DNA of 64,000 nt, taken from Augochlora pura (Eukaryota > Arthropoda > Insecta > Hymenoptera > Halictidae). Made by a program: the position numbers and the translations under genes. Shown one piece after another: positions 25,841 to 39,011 of this stretch (position 1 is its first letter; every line of letters begins with the position of its first letter). Under the pieces are notes generated by a model. It had not been told where the DNA came from. It saw only the letters and a program-made list of their open reading frames with translations, and searched no databases. The DNA lies in NCBI RefSeq assembly GCF_028453695.1, contig NC_135773.1:2728001-2792000 (forward strand), given 5' to 3'.

Positions 25841-26329
25841 CGCGGAACGACGAAACGCGGACGCACCCGTATCACACCCGCACCGGCGTCATGCTACGAA
25901 GGGCGAATCCCCTAAGGGTGAAAGGGTGGGAGGCGAGAGGGCAGCAATGCGACGGTAGTTGCGCCTCGCCGCGCCGCGACGCAACGCTGTACGCCGAGCG
26001 GAGCCGAGCCGAGCCGCGCCGTGTGTCGGATCAGCTGTGAGCTAGCAACTCGAGTCAGCTGACTGGCCGGCCCCTCTGCTGCCACTCCAACTCTGCGACA
26101 ATCAATATCCCGCTCTGCCCCCGCGCGATTCCGGCCGCGGCTCCCTCTTTCTGGGTTTCTCCTTCGAGACACGTATACCCGTGCAGTGTTCGATTACGCC
26201 ACTAGCCAAAATTACAGAAATCTGTATACTGTCCTTTCTCCCTTCTTAGACTTCTCTTGCGATCTTGCTTGTCTGAGAATCTAATCCTCGAGAAGAAATT
26301 GGCGAAATCCATTTTTGTAGGTAGACGGT
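25839..26329 (+). promoter_or_regulatory. Candidate promoter and non-coding first exon
   Basis: A CpG-rich block rich in GAGCCGAGCCGAGCCGCGCC-like words follows the GAGA tract. Downstream, GTGCAGTGTTCG (about 26181) resembles the arthropod CAGT initiator, and the sequence runs to a consensus donor GACG|GTGAGT at about 26328-26330. Together this looks like a plus-strand transcription start and a 5' UTR exon of roughly 145 bp. There is no coding evidence and the gene it would serve is not identifiable here. Confidence 0.35.
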
Positions 26330-26346
26330 GAGTCGTTTTTAGTTCG

Positions 26347-26367
26347 TATAAAAATCCGCAGTCTGGT
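26347..26367. mobile_element. Solo end of TA-flanked MITE family 1
   Basis: GTATAAAAATCCGCAGTCTGGT followed by TA is a near-consensus right terminus of the family. The other end was not found. Confidence 0.5.
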
Positions 26368-26407
26368 TACCGGTCACACTTGCACTGTATTATCATTAGA
26401 GTGCATT

Positions 26408-26475
26408 AATTAAAATGGTATAATATTAAAATAATTAAAATGGTATAATATTAAAATAATTAAATTGGTAAGATT
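26408..26475. repeat. 25 bp tandem repeat, about 2.5 copies
   Basis: The unit TAATTAAAATGGTATAATAT(TAAAA) recurs at exact 25 bp spacing, with TGGTA at 26416, 26441 and 26466. Confidence 0.9.
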
Positions 26476-26479
26476 AAAA

Positions 26480-28430
26480 ACCTGATCAATAAAAATGAAT
26501 ATTTGATTAACTTCAACAGCTTAGAATCCACGCATTCTAAACATTAACCTGCCATAATTTGCTTAACATAGATTCTGAATAAGCCAGTTTAAAAGTTTGT
26601 GGAATAATCATTTTATACCTGTGGGTCTGAATGGATTTAGCCAATGGCTGTCCATAGCAACGATTGTCTTTCTTAGAATTCTCACGAACTTCTCACGATC
26701 ACTGACGAAACAACAATGCAAATAAAGAGAGAAAGAGAGAGGGGGAAAGAGAGAGAGAGAGAAAGCAGAGTGATCGATTTCGCGGGGACACTTACATAAA
26801 GAAGATCGACTTTCGACGGCAGTCCGCGCGCGACCCTTCACCGCGACGAAGGGCGTAAAGTAGACCATGACCTTGACACGACGTTCTAGGGAAGCCCCTC
26901 CAAAGCTTTGGCGAGCTTAGCCAGAAGCACGAGCAGGGACACGGTAATGATGCATTTTGTGGAAAGCGGGGAAACGCACCGGGGAACCTGACCTGTGTAC
27001 GGGAAAAGCGAAAGGCCTTTTCAGAGGCTGTTCGCGGTGTGCTTACCTCGTTAACGAAATAGAAATTGAGAAGCTCCGAGAACCATCGATTGCTTCGTTC
27101 CGGGTATCGAGGGGATCGTGAACCGCTGCTTGCTTACCACAGCGATTAATCTTCGAACGACTTTGCTCCAGTTTAGTTGGAAACGCGTAGTATAATTTTT
27201 AATCCGTTGTATAAATCACTTTACTTTATTTCAGCTTAACTGATCGCATTTTAATCTGTTCTATCTTATTTCTTTTTATTTCATGTTACTTTGTTTTCTT
27301 GTTTTATTCGCACGTAACAGAATATTTGACAAATTTAACTTTCTTTGAAATAGCAGTTATATATGGATATTACGTATTTAAATTGTATTTGTAATGCTAT
27401 TTTCATATGTAACTACAATTCACAGGAAACGTATGTTTAATAAATTCTAGGTTATATAAAAAGATTAAAGATTTCAAAAATCTGTTTTTCCCCACCTCTG
27501 ATTCAAACTAAACTATTATACTTGTACTTACGTTGTATTCATATCATAAATTATGTAAAAATAATGATAGGTCAAATATTTTATAAATACCACGAATTAA
27601 AGGGATAGTTTCTCACAGCGATTTGAGAAAGGTAGGTTCGAAAATAAATAAAAAGGATTGAATGGACCTAACGGTTACGGTCACCATGAAGGAGCAAAAC
27701 CGTTGATCTTACGGGGTTCGTGTGTTTGAAATTGAATTAGGAACTTGGACAGAATCTTAGAGAAATGTCTCTAGGTCATCTCTAAGATCTCCTATAATTA
27801 TCTACGATAAGGATTCTGCAGAATTGTTATAACATATCTTGCAAGAAATTTTCTAGATGTTTGAACAATTGTAATAATTAAACTACGAATCTTTATGCAA
27901 AATAAAAACTGTCCACATTAATTGTGGCAAATATAAATCTTCCTCGATTGAGAATTGTAATAAAATGAAATTAGTGTAACGGTACCCAAATTCGTCCAAC
28001 GTCTTCCAGGTTTGTATTTCAATTATGTATCGTTGTTATAAATGTATCAAATCCCCGATTCTAGTAATAGGAAACGTTTAGACACTCCAGATACCTGGAC
28101 AACTGATCACTCGCTATGCTCTGGTATCATCGTTTAGCACGGAAGATCGCTGATTTATCATGAAATAAACATCGCTCCCACAGGACCAAACGATGACGGC
28201 GATATCGTTTTCCAATTTTCGGGGCCCTAGGAGCCGCTTGAATTACCTCGGCGAACCGCTTCGTTTACAGGTAATTACTTAGAGCCGAGGTTCCAGACGC
28301 TGAAGAGAGGAGGTCGCCCTAATGACGATAAGTAACACACCAATAAGGAAATTTTCGGGAAACCCGATTACACCTGGAGCTACCGCAATTAGCGGTGGGG
28401 CGCATCAAACTTCGTTGGACCTGTATACCA
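26480..28430. other. Gene-free DNA with one MITE
   Basis: No supported exon. A GA-rich tract lies at 26723-26765 and a moderately GC-rich patch at 26780-27130. The rest is AT-rich apart from MITE copy C at 27877-28065 and a neutral stretch at 28150-28400. Confidence 0.45.
27877..28065. mobile_element. TA-flanked MITE, family 1, copy C
   Basis: The left end reads AACTACGAATCTTTATGC, then AAAATAAAAACTGTCCACAT. The right end GTATCAAATCCCCGATTCTAGT is the inverted counterpart. TA precedes the left end (27875-27876). The element is about 189 bp and shares its subterminal segment closely with copies B, D and G. Confidence 0.65.
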
Positions 28431-29585
28431 CAGATCATTCAATCGTGGGTCAACCAAACACGGTCTTCCTCGATTAAACTGCCGCAAAAAATGATAAGAA
28501 AGAATCTAAAAGCACTTATGCGCCGGGACAAAAAGCGTCGAAAGGATGGCTCACAAGGAGAGAAGTAAAGGAATCATCCGACAGCGTCGATCGTACTGCA
28601 TATTTCACATCCCGATTGCAAACTTGTTGAGTCCATTAAGTTTGCCATAAAAATGGGCAAGGGATGAGTAATTAACACTTATGAGTCAGGATAAGAAGGC
28701 AGGAAGGGTGGAACTTTCAGAATTCGAAGTAGAAGAATGACCTCGTAACATCGATCATGTCTTTCATTTCGAAACCAATTCACAATCCGACTATCTCGAT
28801 GATGGAGCTACCAAGAAGATTGGAAAACAAGGAGTTGGGACTTCGTATGTGTCAAGAAGTGTCTCATCAAGGTAACTCCCAAGGATGACCTAATGGTATC
28901 GATCACGAAACACATTTCAAAACTAATGTACAATCGGTTCATTTGAATAATTAAGGTGTCAGGAAAATTCGAAAGCGATTTAGCATCACCTATGCATCGC
29001 GAAGAATCTCACTGAGATAGTTCGAAAGGATTAAAAGTTAAGTGATCTAATAATTTCGATTATATCTTTCATTTCAAAACCAATTTGCAATTCAACTGTC
29101 TTGACGATCGAACTACCAAGAAAATTGGAAAGCAGAGATTTAATACGACCAATGTATCAAAAAAAGGTCTCACCAGGGAAACTCCCAAGTATTAAAATCA
29201 ACTAGAACAATCAACTTTCACATTTCGCATCCAATTTACTGCCAGCCCACCTCAACGATTAAACGCGGCCGTAATAGGTAATTGGAAAGCAGCGACTCAG
29301 AATCGCCAATGTATGAATCTCTCAGAAAAATTGGCAAGCGAAGTTTCGAGACCACTTGTACACCGAGATAAAAGTCTCCAAAATTTAGTTCGCGAGGATT
29401 AAAACTGGAAAGGCTGCTCAGATAGCGTCCGTCGCTCTCAAGATTCATACTCAAGTATCAAAGATGCTATCTCAATGAACCAACCGGGGAGGTTGGCAAG
29501 AAAAGCCGCAGCACTCCCGTTGCATCAGGGAGATCCCCGAAAGGTTGGTTCCCAAGGATGACGGGGCATCAGTCTGATCCGAATA
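28430..29585. repeat. Diverged tandem array, unit about 150 bp
   Basis: About seven diverged head-to-tail units. Each contains in order: a CAATTCAACTGTCTTGACGA-like word, CTACCAAGAAAATTGGAAAG, a CAATGTATCAAAAAAGGTCTC-like word, and GGAAACTCCCAAG with GATGACCTAATG. Recognisable unit starts lie near 28602, 28783, 28931, 29088 and 29227, spaced 139-181 bp. Frames are broken in most units, so this is an old satellite-like array, not a coding repeat. Confidence 0.65.
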
Positions 29586-29586
29586 T

Positions 29587-29921
29587 ACAGAGTGTCTCAA
29601 AATTATTTTACTTCTGGGAACTAAAGGGTACCCGAAATCATTTGAAGTAACTTTGTCTTTAGCGTAAACGGTATCCACAGCTTTATTTATAAGTAATTAA
29701 CGAAGAACACTGACCGATGAAAGGCGAGATCAGTTGACGCTAGACGGTCGATTAAACGACGAGTCAGACAACCCGAGCTCGCCTCTCATTGGTTACTGTT
29801 TTTCGTTAATAACTCGTAAATAAAGCCACGGATTGCATTTTTGCTGAGGAAAAAGTTACTTCGAATGACCCAAGGAACCCCTCATTTCCCGGAAGTAACA
29901 TAATTTCAGGACACCCGGTAT
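29587..29921. mobile_element. Foldback element with 140-150 bp inverted arms
   Basis: The left arm begins AGAGTGTCTCAAAATTATTT and the right arm, read on the minus strand, begins CCGGGTGTCCTGAAATTATG. The arms stay alignable through AGTAACTTT, GCTTTATTTA, ATTAACGAA and GGCGAG for about 150 bp, leaving a short centre. The whole 335 bp can fold into a long hairpin. It is a non-autonomous inverted-repeat transposon with no coding capacity. Confidence 0.8.
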
Positions 29922-29929
29922 TTTGTATC

Positions 29930-30690
29930 CAACTAGCAATCGGTCTTGGCGATCGGGACATCGCTCGGGTTCCGAGCAATGATAAATCTGTTCGGCGTTG
30001 GTCCACGTGCCGAAGTGCTCGGCATAACTCGTGTTGCATAACTCGCGCGGCACCACCTTGTATAAATCATGCTCCCCGAAAGAAGGATCTAGCCTGGTAG
30101 AGGACGATGACCAGACTAGAGGACGGCTCGGATGGAAGGTACGAGAGCTGGAGAGGCTCGCAGCAGCTCTTAACTACGTAATTATCCGGACAATCGAGCA
30201 TTTCCCGGCGCGAAGAGACGCGCGAGGCGGGTCGGAGCCGGCGTTACGAAGATTGGCGCCAGCCTCCGACAGTCGTCCTCCTCCGGACGACAGGATTACA
30301 CCGAGGATACGATCGATGGTGCCGGCACCGCCGCCCAACAGGCGCCTAGCGGAGCAGCTCTTTTCTCTTCTATCTATTTTCCCCTTTCCTTCCCTCTCGT
30401 CTGCTTCCCCCGAGCGACCAACTTTTCCTACGTTTGTTTACTCGTCCTCCGCGGCCTCCCAGCCATTAGCTTGCTCCCTACGCCATTTTCGACCCCGTTC
30501 CGAGACGACGACGCACCATCAAACACCCCCTTCACAACTCTTCCATACCCTATTTCTGTCTAACTTTGCCTCTCTGCGAGCCGGAGCTGTGCGAAACGGT
30601 GGAAGGACGATGAAAACGTCCTTAGATCGGCCGTGGGATTATATCCTTACAGGATGCAATTTTTTGGAAAATTTTCTGAGACACTGACGC
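29930..30690 (+). promoter_or_regulatory. GC-rich island with a 218-codon open frame
   Basis: The plus strand is open from 30031 to 30687, one of the longest frames in the window. The predicted product is rich in Arg, Pro and Ser, shows no domain, signal peptide or membrane segment, and crosses pyrimidine-rich DNA typical of a 5' UTR or promoter. I read it as a promoter-like CpG island with a chance frame, though a lineage-specific gene cannot be excluded. Confidence 0.3.
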
Positions 30691-31685
30691 ATTGCTCGGC
30701 GTCCTTCGAGACATCTAAGATTCTCTGTGTCCGTAGCTTTTGGTTCTGCGCGATTTGAAGCTGTGAAAAAGAGCCAAAGTCTGACAAAAGTGCACTTAAC
30801 TGAATTGAGGGATCATGGCCAAGGACTGCGATTTTTTGGTTATTTTTTTAAGACATTCCCGAAGACCTCTAACATTTTCTATCTATCTTTAATTTTGTTT
30901 TTTTGTGTGTGATCTGAAGCTGGGAAAGAGAGTAACACAATTTGTTAAAACTTTTACTTAAGATTTACCATAAACCAGCATATACCATTTGTTTCTGTAA
31001 ATCATTGTACCAGTTAACTGAATAATTAAATAATCGTAATAATATATATTATATCATTACTATGTATAACATATGTATATATCATTATTGTATACAATAT
31101 ATATATATTATTTACTTATCGTAATTGTGCTACACTTGTTAAATCAAATACAAATCGTGGAACTGTCGTCTGTTAAGAAGTTAAATTGAAAACCGAGGAA
31201 ACAGAATATCTGGCGACTGAAGTTCTAGAACGACTTATGCTCCTTTTGACGGTGCCCGAAGTACGGGGGGCCGCTCCCCTCCGTAAAATCGTTCTCCTTT
31301 GTCTCGACAGAAGGCAGAACGATTGTTCGCGCTTCTGCGATCAGCGCTGCTCACAAAGGGTACACACCGAAAGCTTTCGGGGCGTTCCCCGAGTCTTGTA
31401 CCGGGGAAGGAAAAATGGTGGTGCCGCGAAACCCGCGTAACTCGAGCCGATTAATGGACTTCCGTTTCGTCCCGGTGCTTTGGAAGGGTGGAAACATCCT
31501 TCGAGCAGCGAAAGGGACGCGCGTGTCCTTCGAAGAGCACGCGAAGGACGTTCCAGATAATGCGGACGTGTCCTAATTTATTGAGTCGATGGGAAATAAA
31601 TGATGAACACGCCTTTCGCGTTTCGTCTTATAAATCAAGACAGCTCCATGTTGCTTGAAATAAATAATGAACTTATTTTATCATA

Positions 31686-31836
31686 CCTAAACTGAGGATT
31701 CTTAATCAAAATAAAAATGATCTGCGTCAATGCCAAGACGTAGGAGAGGCAAGTACAACTTTGTTTCTCTCTTAAATAATTGCAATAAGTCGTGCTTAAC
31801 ATTTTTCCCATAAATGCATGAAATCTGCAGTCTAAC
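31686..31836. mobile_element. TA-flanked MITE, family 1, copy D
   Basis: The left end CTAAACTGAGGATTCTTAAT runs into AAAATAAAAATGATCTGCGT. The right end GCATGAAATCTGCAGTCTAA is its inverted partner. TA lies just left of the element. At 151 bp it is internally deleted relative to copies A and G. Confidence 0.65.
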
Positions 31837-34080
31837 TTTTCAATTAATTATGCATCGTCCTTTTTCATTTTCTCAAAGAGAAACGATAATTCCTGTAGGA
31901 TCTTCTCTATATTTTAACATGCGTGCACGTTATACCGGCACTTAAATCAATTGCGCAATCAAGACTGCAAATTGCAACGTGATCTTTACACGCACTCGAG
32001 CTGTAAAATCCTGCTCAACGGCGTGAAATTAATTTCAATGCCGACACACTTTCCGTCGAAACTGCGGATAAAACGGCGAAGAAAAATCGTACGTCAAGCT
32101 TTAAGAGCTCGCCGTAAAGAGAGAAGCTTCAAGCTTGCAGCTCGTGTTCGTTTCGACTGCGCAAAAAATTGGTCGCCGTTTGCGAAGTTGTTTCGATCGA
32201 AGATAAAGATAAGAAGTAAAACAGATGTTCTCGAATCGGAAAAAAAGAACAGCGCCGATACCCACAACAACTTTTCTCCCGGGGATCTGACGATCCCTTT
32301 TGCACGTGCAACTGCAATTCCTTTAGAAAGCGGTCCAAGAAAATGACGCAAAGTGGCAGATCGAGACCCTACTTAACAACCTGACCCGAATCTGCCGTGA
32401 TCGCATTACCGCGAAGAGCCGCGATTTCCATCAGGTTTCCCGATGTGTCCTCTCTTTCATTTCCTCGCGCAGTAGTTCGTCTCACGGGAAGACCGAGTTT
32501 CCCCGGATTAATTCGCGAACCCGGCCTTGAAGTTCTCAAGAAATTTCGCAGCCAGGTACGGCCGTCTGACCGGTTCGCGGGCTCTGCAGAAAGAAAGTCG
32601 AGGGAAATGGAGGGTTCGTCGCCGCGCGAGCCCGCGGAAAAGGGTGCTCGGCTTAATTAACCGCTTCGTCTGCATTTCGAAATTAATTTTAGCCAGGAGC
32701 GGTCAACTTCTTCGTCTTGTTCTCCGTTTCTCTCGTTCTTCAACCTCTCCTTTCGCCACTCTTCGGCCGTGGAAGTGGACACTTTTTCGGGGTCTTTTGT
32801 TCCAGGAAGCTGAGGGCGCCGAGTCTTAAGGGTTTGCGACTTCCATCGAAAATTCTCCGACGTCTCGTGTCGATTAAGAATGCTTTCCGCCTGCACCTGC
32901 GGAGGAATTTCTTCTTTCCAAAACGATCGACTTACACGGAGATTTTTATTGAGGTGTAAACAATTCGTTTGTACTCGAACATAGACAAGAAAGACGCATA
33001 CTAAAATATTTCCTAGCTTCGCAGTAAAAGGAAGTCGTAATCAAGATCTAAGCGTTTCTGCACCCTCATTTTCCTATTTGCATTTGATCCCTCACAGTTC
33101 CCTCAACTTTCATCTTCCGTTCCTCAAATAATTCTTAAACATAGCTCAAACGTATACAAAACTGTATGAAAACAGTCGTACGTCGAACTATTTCCCAGTT
33201 CCGCAACAAAAAAATCTGTACTCGAACGCGATACTTCATCGCCGAAAAAATTCAGATATATTTCCAATAGATCGCGATCTATTCCACGGCGATCTACGGC
33301 CGGATATTCCTGAAAACTATCCATTGGACTATGGCGGAGTAAACTGGGCCACGCAAACACCGGATACATCGTTCCCTGGTTCTTTCTGTGTTAAGGGCAA
33401 CGGGAAGCTTTCCGGAAACCGTGATTCGCAAATGCCTGGCGACGACTTGCACGGTGTTTGACGGTGGATTCTTATTACGGGGGCGGCGTGTGACTTTTCC
33501 TAGGAACGGGACCGACTCCGCGGAACTCAAACATTTACTTAACCTTAATGCCCGGACCGTTTTCAGCGGCGCTTCTCCCGGAAGAGAAGAAACACGGCCC
33601 GGCAAACATTTCGCGGCGGTCCGCGTCGATCCGCAAGGTTATTATTGGACCGACGACGACGCGACGCGTTAATTGCTTGACGGTAAAATGGAAAACAAGG
33701 GAACCTCGTTTCTCAAACGAGCCGCGGCCGGATTAACAGGGAAATTAGCGACTTAATCCGCGACGACGACTAACAAATTGATGTCACAAATTGTTTCCGC
33801 GACGTTGCTGATTTCTGCGTGGTTTTGTATCGTTGTCGATCTGTTCATCGAATATTTTCCTCCTGAACTGCTTTAAGTTCAATTTTTATACCATATTATA
33901 TCAATTTTTATTTACATTACGTTTCTAATTAGATGACCTAACACGTTACGGCCAACTCTGATTCGTAATGCGTACGAGTAAGAGAAGGAGGACGGCATGA
34001 ACGCATGAACACTTCGAACTTTCTGACGGAAACATTTCCCAAAATCTTTCGACAACAAAATTCCAATAAATAGTAAAAGA

Positions 34081-34165
34081 TAAATAATGTACTTTAAATA
34101 ATGTACTTATTTTAAATAATGTACTCTATGTTAAATAATGTACTATGTCGTTAAACAATGAGACG
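34081..34165. repeat. Short tandem repeat of TAAATAATGTACT
   Basis: The 13 bp word TAAATAATGTACT occurs at 34081, 34095, 34113 and 34132, with a diverged fifth copy at 34152. Spacers are short and variable. Confidence 0.9.
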
Positions 34166-36487
34166 TATTGACTTCACCAAAAAGAAGATATTCTGAAGTC
34201 TTCAGAGGTCTTTGATTCGGCTCGAATAAAATGTATCAGAAAATCGTGGCACTAATTTAATTACATGGACAATCGTCAACAAATTCAGAATTGGCCATTT
34301 ACCAGCTATAATACTCTTGGCCAACTCTCTTCAGTCACCAAGTTCGGTTCCGTGCATGATCGTCCGGCAATTTTTGCGGAACGCAGACCGGTTGCCGTCG
34401 GACATTTCAGCCGCTTATGGCGCCACTCGAGGATCAAGCATTCGCTCGGCTCCGCGTCTCGTCTATGCTCGCGAAGGTATGGCGTTACCACGAACCCGTC
34501 GCGCCGCGCTCCCAGAACGAGCATAAACTCCTTAATAGCTGATCCTCGCAGGAGCGTCATCGCTTCGACCCTTTCACGGAAGAGATTTAATGATACCGGA
34601 CAAAGGGATCCGATATAGACGCAGCGAAATTTCTTCTTTCAAAATCAAACTGCGACGCGCCGGCCAGGGTTGACAATTTGTTTAAAAAAAAATGTAAAAT
34701 CTTGAAAACATATTTTCAAGTTCTCGGTCAATGGCGACCCAGTGTCGGTCACCGGATTAATATCCGGTTAATAACATCTATGGATCTTTCAGCAAATAAT
34801 TAACGAAAGACGAATGCCCTAACGTAATCGTCGTTCTCCGTTTGCTGCGCGTGTTCAGTTTAAACGCTCGTGTGAACATAATTGGGCGACAAGTAGCATA
34901 GACCAATGATACGGATCCTTCGGGCGACGTTGTACGCTTCTAATTAGAACTGTCGTGGTTCCGGTGTCCAGGCGAATGCGCCGAGATAGAAACTCGGGTG
35001 ATTCCATGCTCGTGGCAATCCCGATGAAAACGGAGGTTCGCAGTATGATCGTCGGGACGAGGTGAATCTGCGTGTCCGAGATTGCCTCAACGACCGCGAC
35101 CGGCTTGAATCGGAACCAAAACGGGAAAGAGAGCCCACTCCCGTCTATTAGTTCACAGCCAGATATCGTTCTCGCCGATCGGGCATTCGAAATAGAAACG
35201 AAAATATATTTCGGTTTCGTTCCGATCAGGAACCAAAGTAGAGCCAAAAATCTATTTAACGAGGCGGGCGAGCAACGAAGAACGGTTTGCGGTTCGATTC
35301 GGTTCTGCTGCGCGAGAATCCGTATTTTTAGATTCGTCTAACCGTGACGACTGTCCGACGAACATTTTTCAGAGAATTTCGTAAAACCGCGACGAGGCTG
35401 AGCGAGATATTGGTATGCCGGTGGAATGCTGTGCTGACTATCTGTTGTCCTTTGCGAAGAATGTCGAGTCGGTCTCCGGTGAATAATTGCGAGACAAAAG
35501 GTGGAATAATTATGCTTTCCAGTTTTCTTTGCGACGTTCTAAATTGAGTTCGCGGCGAGGATTATTGTTCTTATTGTTGCCGAGACGTTGGACTTTTATG
35601 CGTATTTTGCATGGTAGAGCGAAGTTAGGCGTTCCTTTTATTTCTCTTTGAAGAAGATCCACGGCGTGATTATTAGACCGTGGCAATTTATGCGCTTGTA
35701 GTGTACGAAAAGCATCAGAGACTCTTATATCATCGTAGTACCCGGAAGTTGAAAACGCACGTATATGTATAAAAAAAAAAAGTATATGAATACTATTAGA
35801 ATTATGAAAGTGAAATATTTAAATCGATATAACGTACAATACGCGAATAAAGATAAAGATGCGCAATAATTAAATTAAAATGAAATGCAAATTGTATGAA
35901 CTATACCAATAGAACGTATTATATTCGTTTAACGTGTACAGTTGGGTTACTAAAATAGCGTTCGGTTAAAAATCCAACTTCTTATCCAAGGTGAACGAAA
36001 AACGAAAAAAAAAGAACGCAGTGGATCGATATATGAACGCGCCAGTACGATTCGGTGTGCGAGAGCGTTGGCATGAGTCGGTGCTCGAAAATCTGCATGC
36101 GCATAAAGGCCGGTAGTCTAATAATGAAAGCCTCGGGGGTCGAGAGATATAGTTTAATTTGCATTTAAATAAATTCTAGCCGCGAGACTCGAGGTTTCTG
36201 TCAGTTATCGGCGCGATTTACATTGTAAAGCGTGCGGTCGAACGTGTCCGTGGAAACACCGTAAGAATTCGAGGACTTGGAACGAGCGGTTGTTCGCTGG
36301 AGTGCATCGATCGTTGCAGTTCAATAGACCGATGATTATTCGTCATCCATCGGCGGTGCAATGTTTCCCATTTGAATCGCCGTAACTATCGTTTCATCTC
36401 AACGTAGCGCCGCCGCCACTTCACACGCTCAGACCGCCGTTGCAATTAATATTATTGTACTGGAGTTCGCAAAAATTAAAATCACTA

Positions 36488-36648
36488 TATATTCGGGTTT
36501 GCAAAGATTATCATTACTGTATTCGATTTTTTTCAATTTTTTAAATATTACGCTATTAGTATATTCAATTTAAAAAGATACCATTACTCTGTAATCAAGT
36601 TTGAAAAAATTACCATTGCTGTATTCAATCGTTGAAAAACTAAAATGT
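36488..36648. repeat. Degenerate 30 bp tandem repeat
   Basis: Units like TATTCAATTTAAAAAGATAC followed by CATTACTG recur near 36490, 36562, 36592 and 36622; the last three are 30 bp apart. Confidence 0.65.
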
Positions 36649-39011
36649 AACCTAACGATGTAACAACTTTTATTATCACGTTTAGTATCGCTTTGCATAC
36701 CAGAAATTGGTGCAAGAAATAAGCGCATCAAATAACCGCAGCCTGAACTGAAATCATAGTTGAAACATTCATTTCGTCATTTGCGCACTCATTGTATAAT
36801 GTCTTTATAAGACCAGTCTACTTTTCAAGAAAACTGGCAATTACAATCAATCTTGGTTGGCACACTAATCGTTCAGCACAAGATTACGCGAATGCGTTGA
36901 AAGGCTCTCGACTGTGTATTAGATGCTTGAAACGCATGCAAATTGTAAATGCCTGTAAATCATAGCGTCCATTAAAATAGCCGCCGCATATTTAGCATCT
37001 CGTGTCATGAGGATTAAATGATCCGCACGTCGATCCACGGTTTTTAATCAAATAATTGTATAATTTTGCTTGACGTCAATTGTAGTCAAGCGGAAACATC
37101 AAATTGATTTCGCATTCACTACGCAACATAAAATAATTGAGCAATTATCGAAAGAACTGAGAATCAAAAGTGTCAACAGATGTTGCAATGCTCAGCGAGC
37201 AACGCGAGGAAATCATTCGCGGAAGTTGCATCTTTCTCGGTCCGGGAAAAGGGTTCTAATTTGTCGGGCAGCTTAATTAGCGCGCGACAGGTTCTGACAA
37301 TTTCCAACGCATCCTTTCGACTCTCGCGATTTAATATTCAGCTTTGATGATTCGAGCTCTCGCGGTTTTCAAGGCCGCCAGAAATCACGGAAACTCAATG
37401 TGCACCGGCGCGCGGCGCGACCATACTCTTTTTATTTACTCCGCTCGTCCCATGATTTACGAAACACACCGCGCACTCGCACGAATTACGCAACTCGGTT
37501 CTCCCTCCCTCTTTCTTTTTCTTTTTTATAATTCTGACGCGACGTGCTTAGTTCGAACGCGAGATAGTGCTGCGTGACGGCACACGCGAATAATAAATAT
37601 TTTCCGCGGTGGATTTCACTTTTCCGCTTGCGACCGCTGCTGCGAGCATTGTTGGTCACGAATGTGACGCTCGAAAAGCTAATAAGCAACGATTTCTCCA
37701 CATTTCAATGCGAAATTTAACCTACTATAGCTCCACTGCATCATCTTCCACATTAATTTATCAATTCTTTTTATTTATACTTTTTCAATTTTCTATACCT
37801 ACTTTATTTTTGTATTTTGTATCTTTTAGTTTATTTTTATTTACTTTGATTTACTTTATTTATATTATCTGCTAAATAAAACAATACTACAATCTAAACA
37901 ACGAGTTACATGCTTCAGTATAATATGAGCATTCTAATTCAACAAGGCTTTGATATTTATTGAAATATCAAAATTTGATCGTTTCTATACCAATCTCGTC
38001 ACATGGGGTAATTCGATAATAGCCTGATAGCTCGAAAAGATTTTCCTTTAAGGAATGATATTCGTAGAACAATTAGAAGAATGGAACGATAATTTTCTAT
38101 AAATAAACGTTGACGATCATAATCTTATCGTCCATCTGTATTTCTGCGTCTTAGCGTGGAATATTTAAAAGTTCAAACATTCATTCGCGATAATAAATGG
38201 ATCTTGTTGAACAAGCGATCCCGGACTTTCGAGCGGCGAGCAGGTATAGCTCGTTCGTGAATCGACAAACATTTTTAGCCACGTTCAGCGGAATACTGCG
38301 CGTTGTGAAAGTCTCGAAGCCGGGGAACGCGAGCCGCATTCAATGCCATTCTAGATTTTCCTAATCGCTGAGAACGCTTATAACGCGGCTTTGTTCGACG
38401 CAACATTTTAACACCGTCCACCCTCCGCAGCAACTTCGATCGATGCCGCTTTAACGCCTTCTCCCGGCCAAATTAACATTAGAGTTAACGAGCTCCAACC
38501 ACGACTAATATTCACTCTTTTTTTTTCATAACGATCTTTAGATTTCGTTTATTGAAACTTTGTACGATTTCTTATATATTATATGCTGCATTAAAAAAGA
38601 TTACTAAAGATTTTTTAACGCTTTATGAACCGGTAGTTTAATAATCTAAAATCGAAGATTAACAGTTCATTTAACGGAATGTCGTAAAACATTGTTTCAA
38701 GACTATAATAATCGCATTTATAATCCATCAAGTTATTTACATTAATATGGCATAACAAGTTCTTTTCAAATTGGCGTTAAGAACAAATTATTCAGCTTGT
38801 TGTAAACACGATTAGATCACTGAAGAGCCTATTACCATATTTATTGTAATGTATTATTGTACTATATATTGATCACCAAGCTTTCATTCAACAATAACCA
38901 GACTATTTTCGTCACCTGAAATCGAAATACATAGTAACTGAAATACGATGCAACTAAAACACAATATATTTTTTACTTGCACTAACTTGTGCTTGAACGT
39001 GTATTATTTAA

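Larger units (their letters stand above)
30691..39007. other. Long gene-free stretch
   Basis: No exon with both splice signals and coding character was found. CpG-richer patches lie at 31240-31560, 32390-32900, 33380-33760 and 34330-34560; frames there (for example 33388-33672 and 34265-34618) show no recognisable domain. AT palindromic low complexity occurs at 31040-31110. MITE copy D and two short tandem repeats are listed separately. Confidence 0.45.

Noticed and set aside
30031..30687. 218-codon plus-strand frame as a protein gene
   Set aside because: No recognisable domain, mixed Arg/Pro/Ser composition in promoter-like DNA; kept only as a regulatory block.
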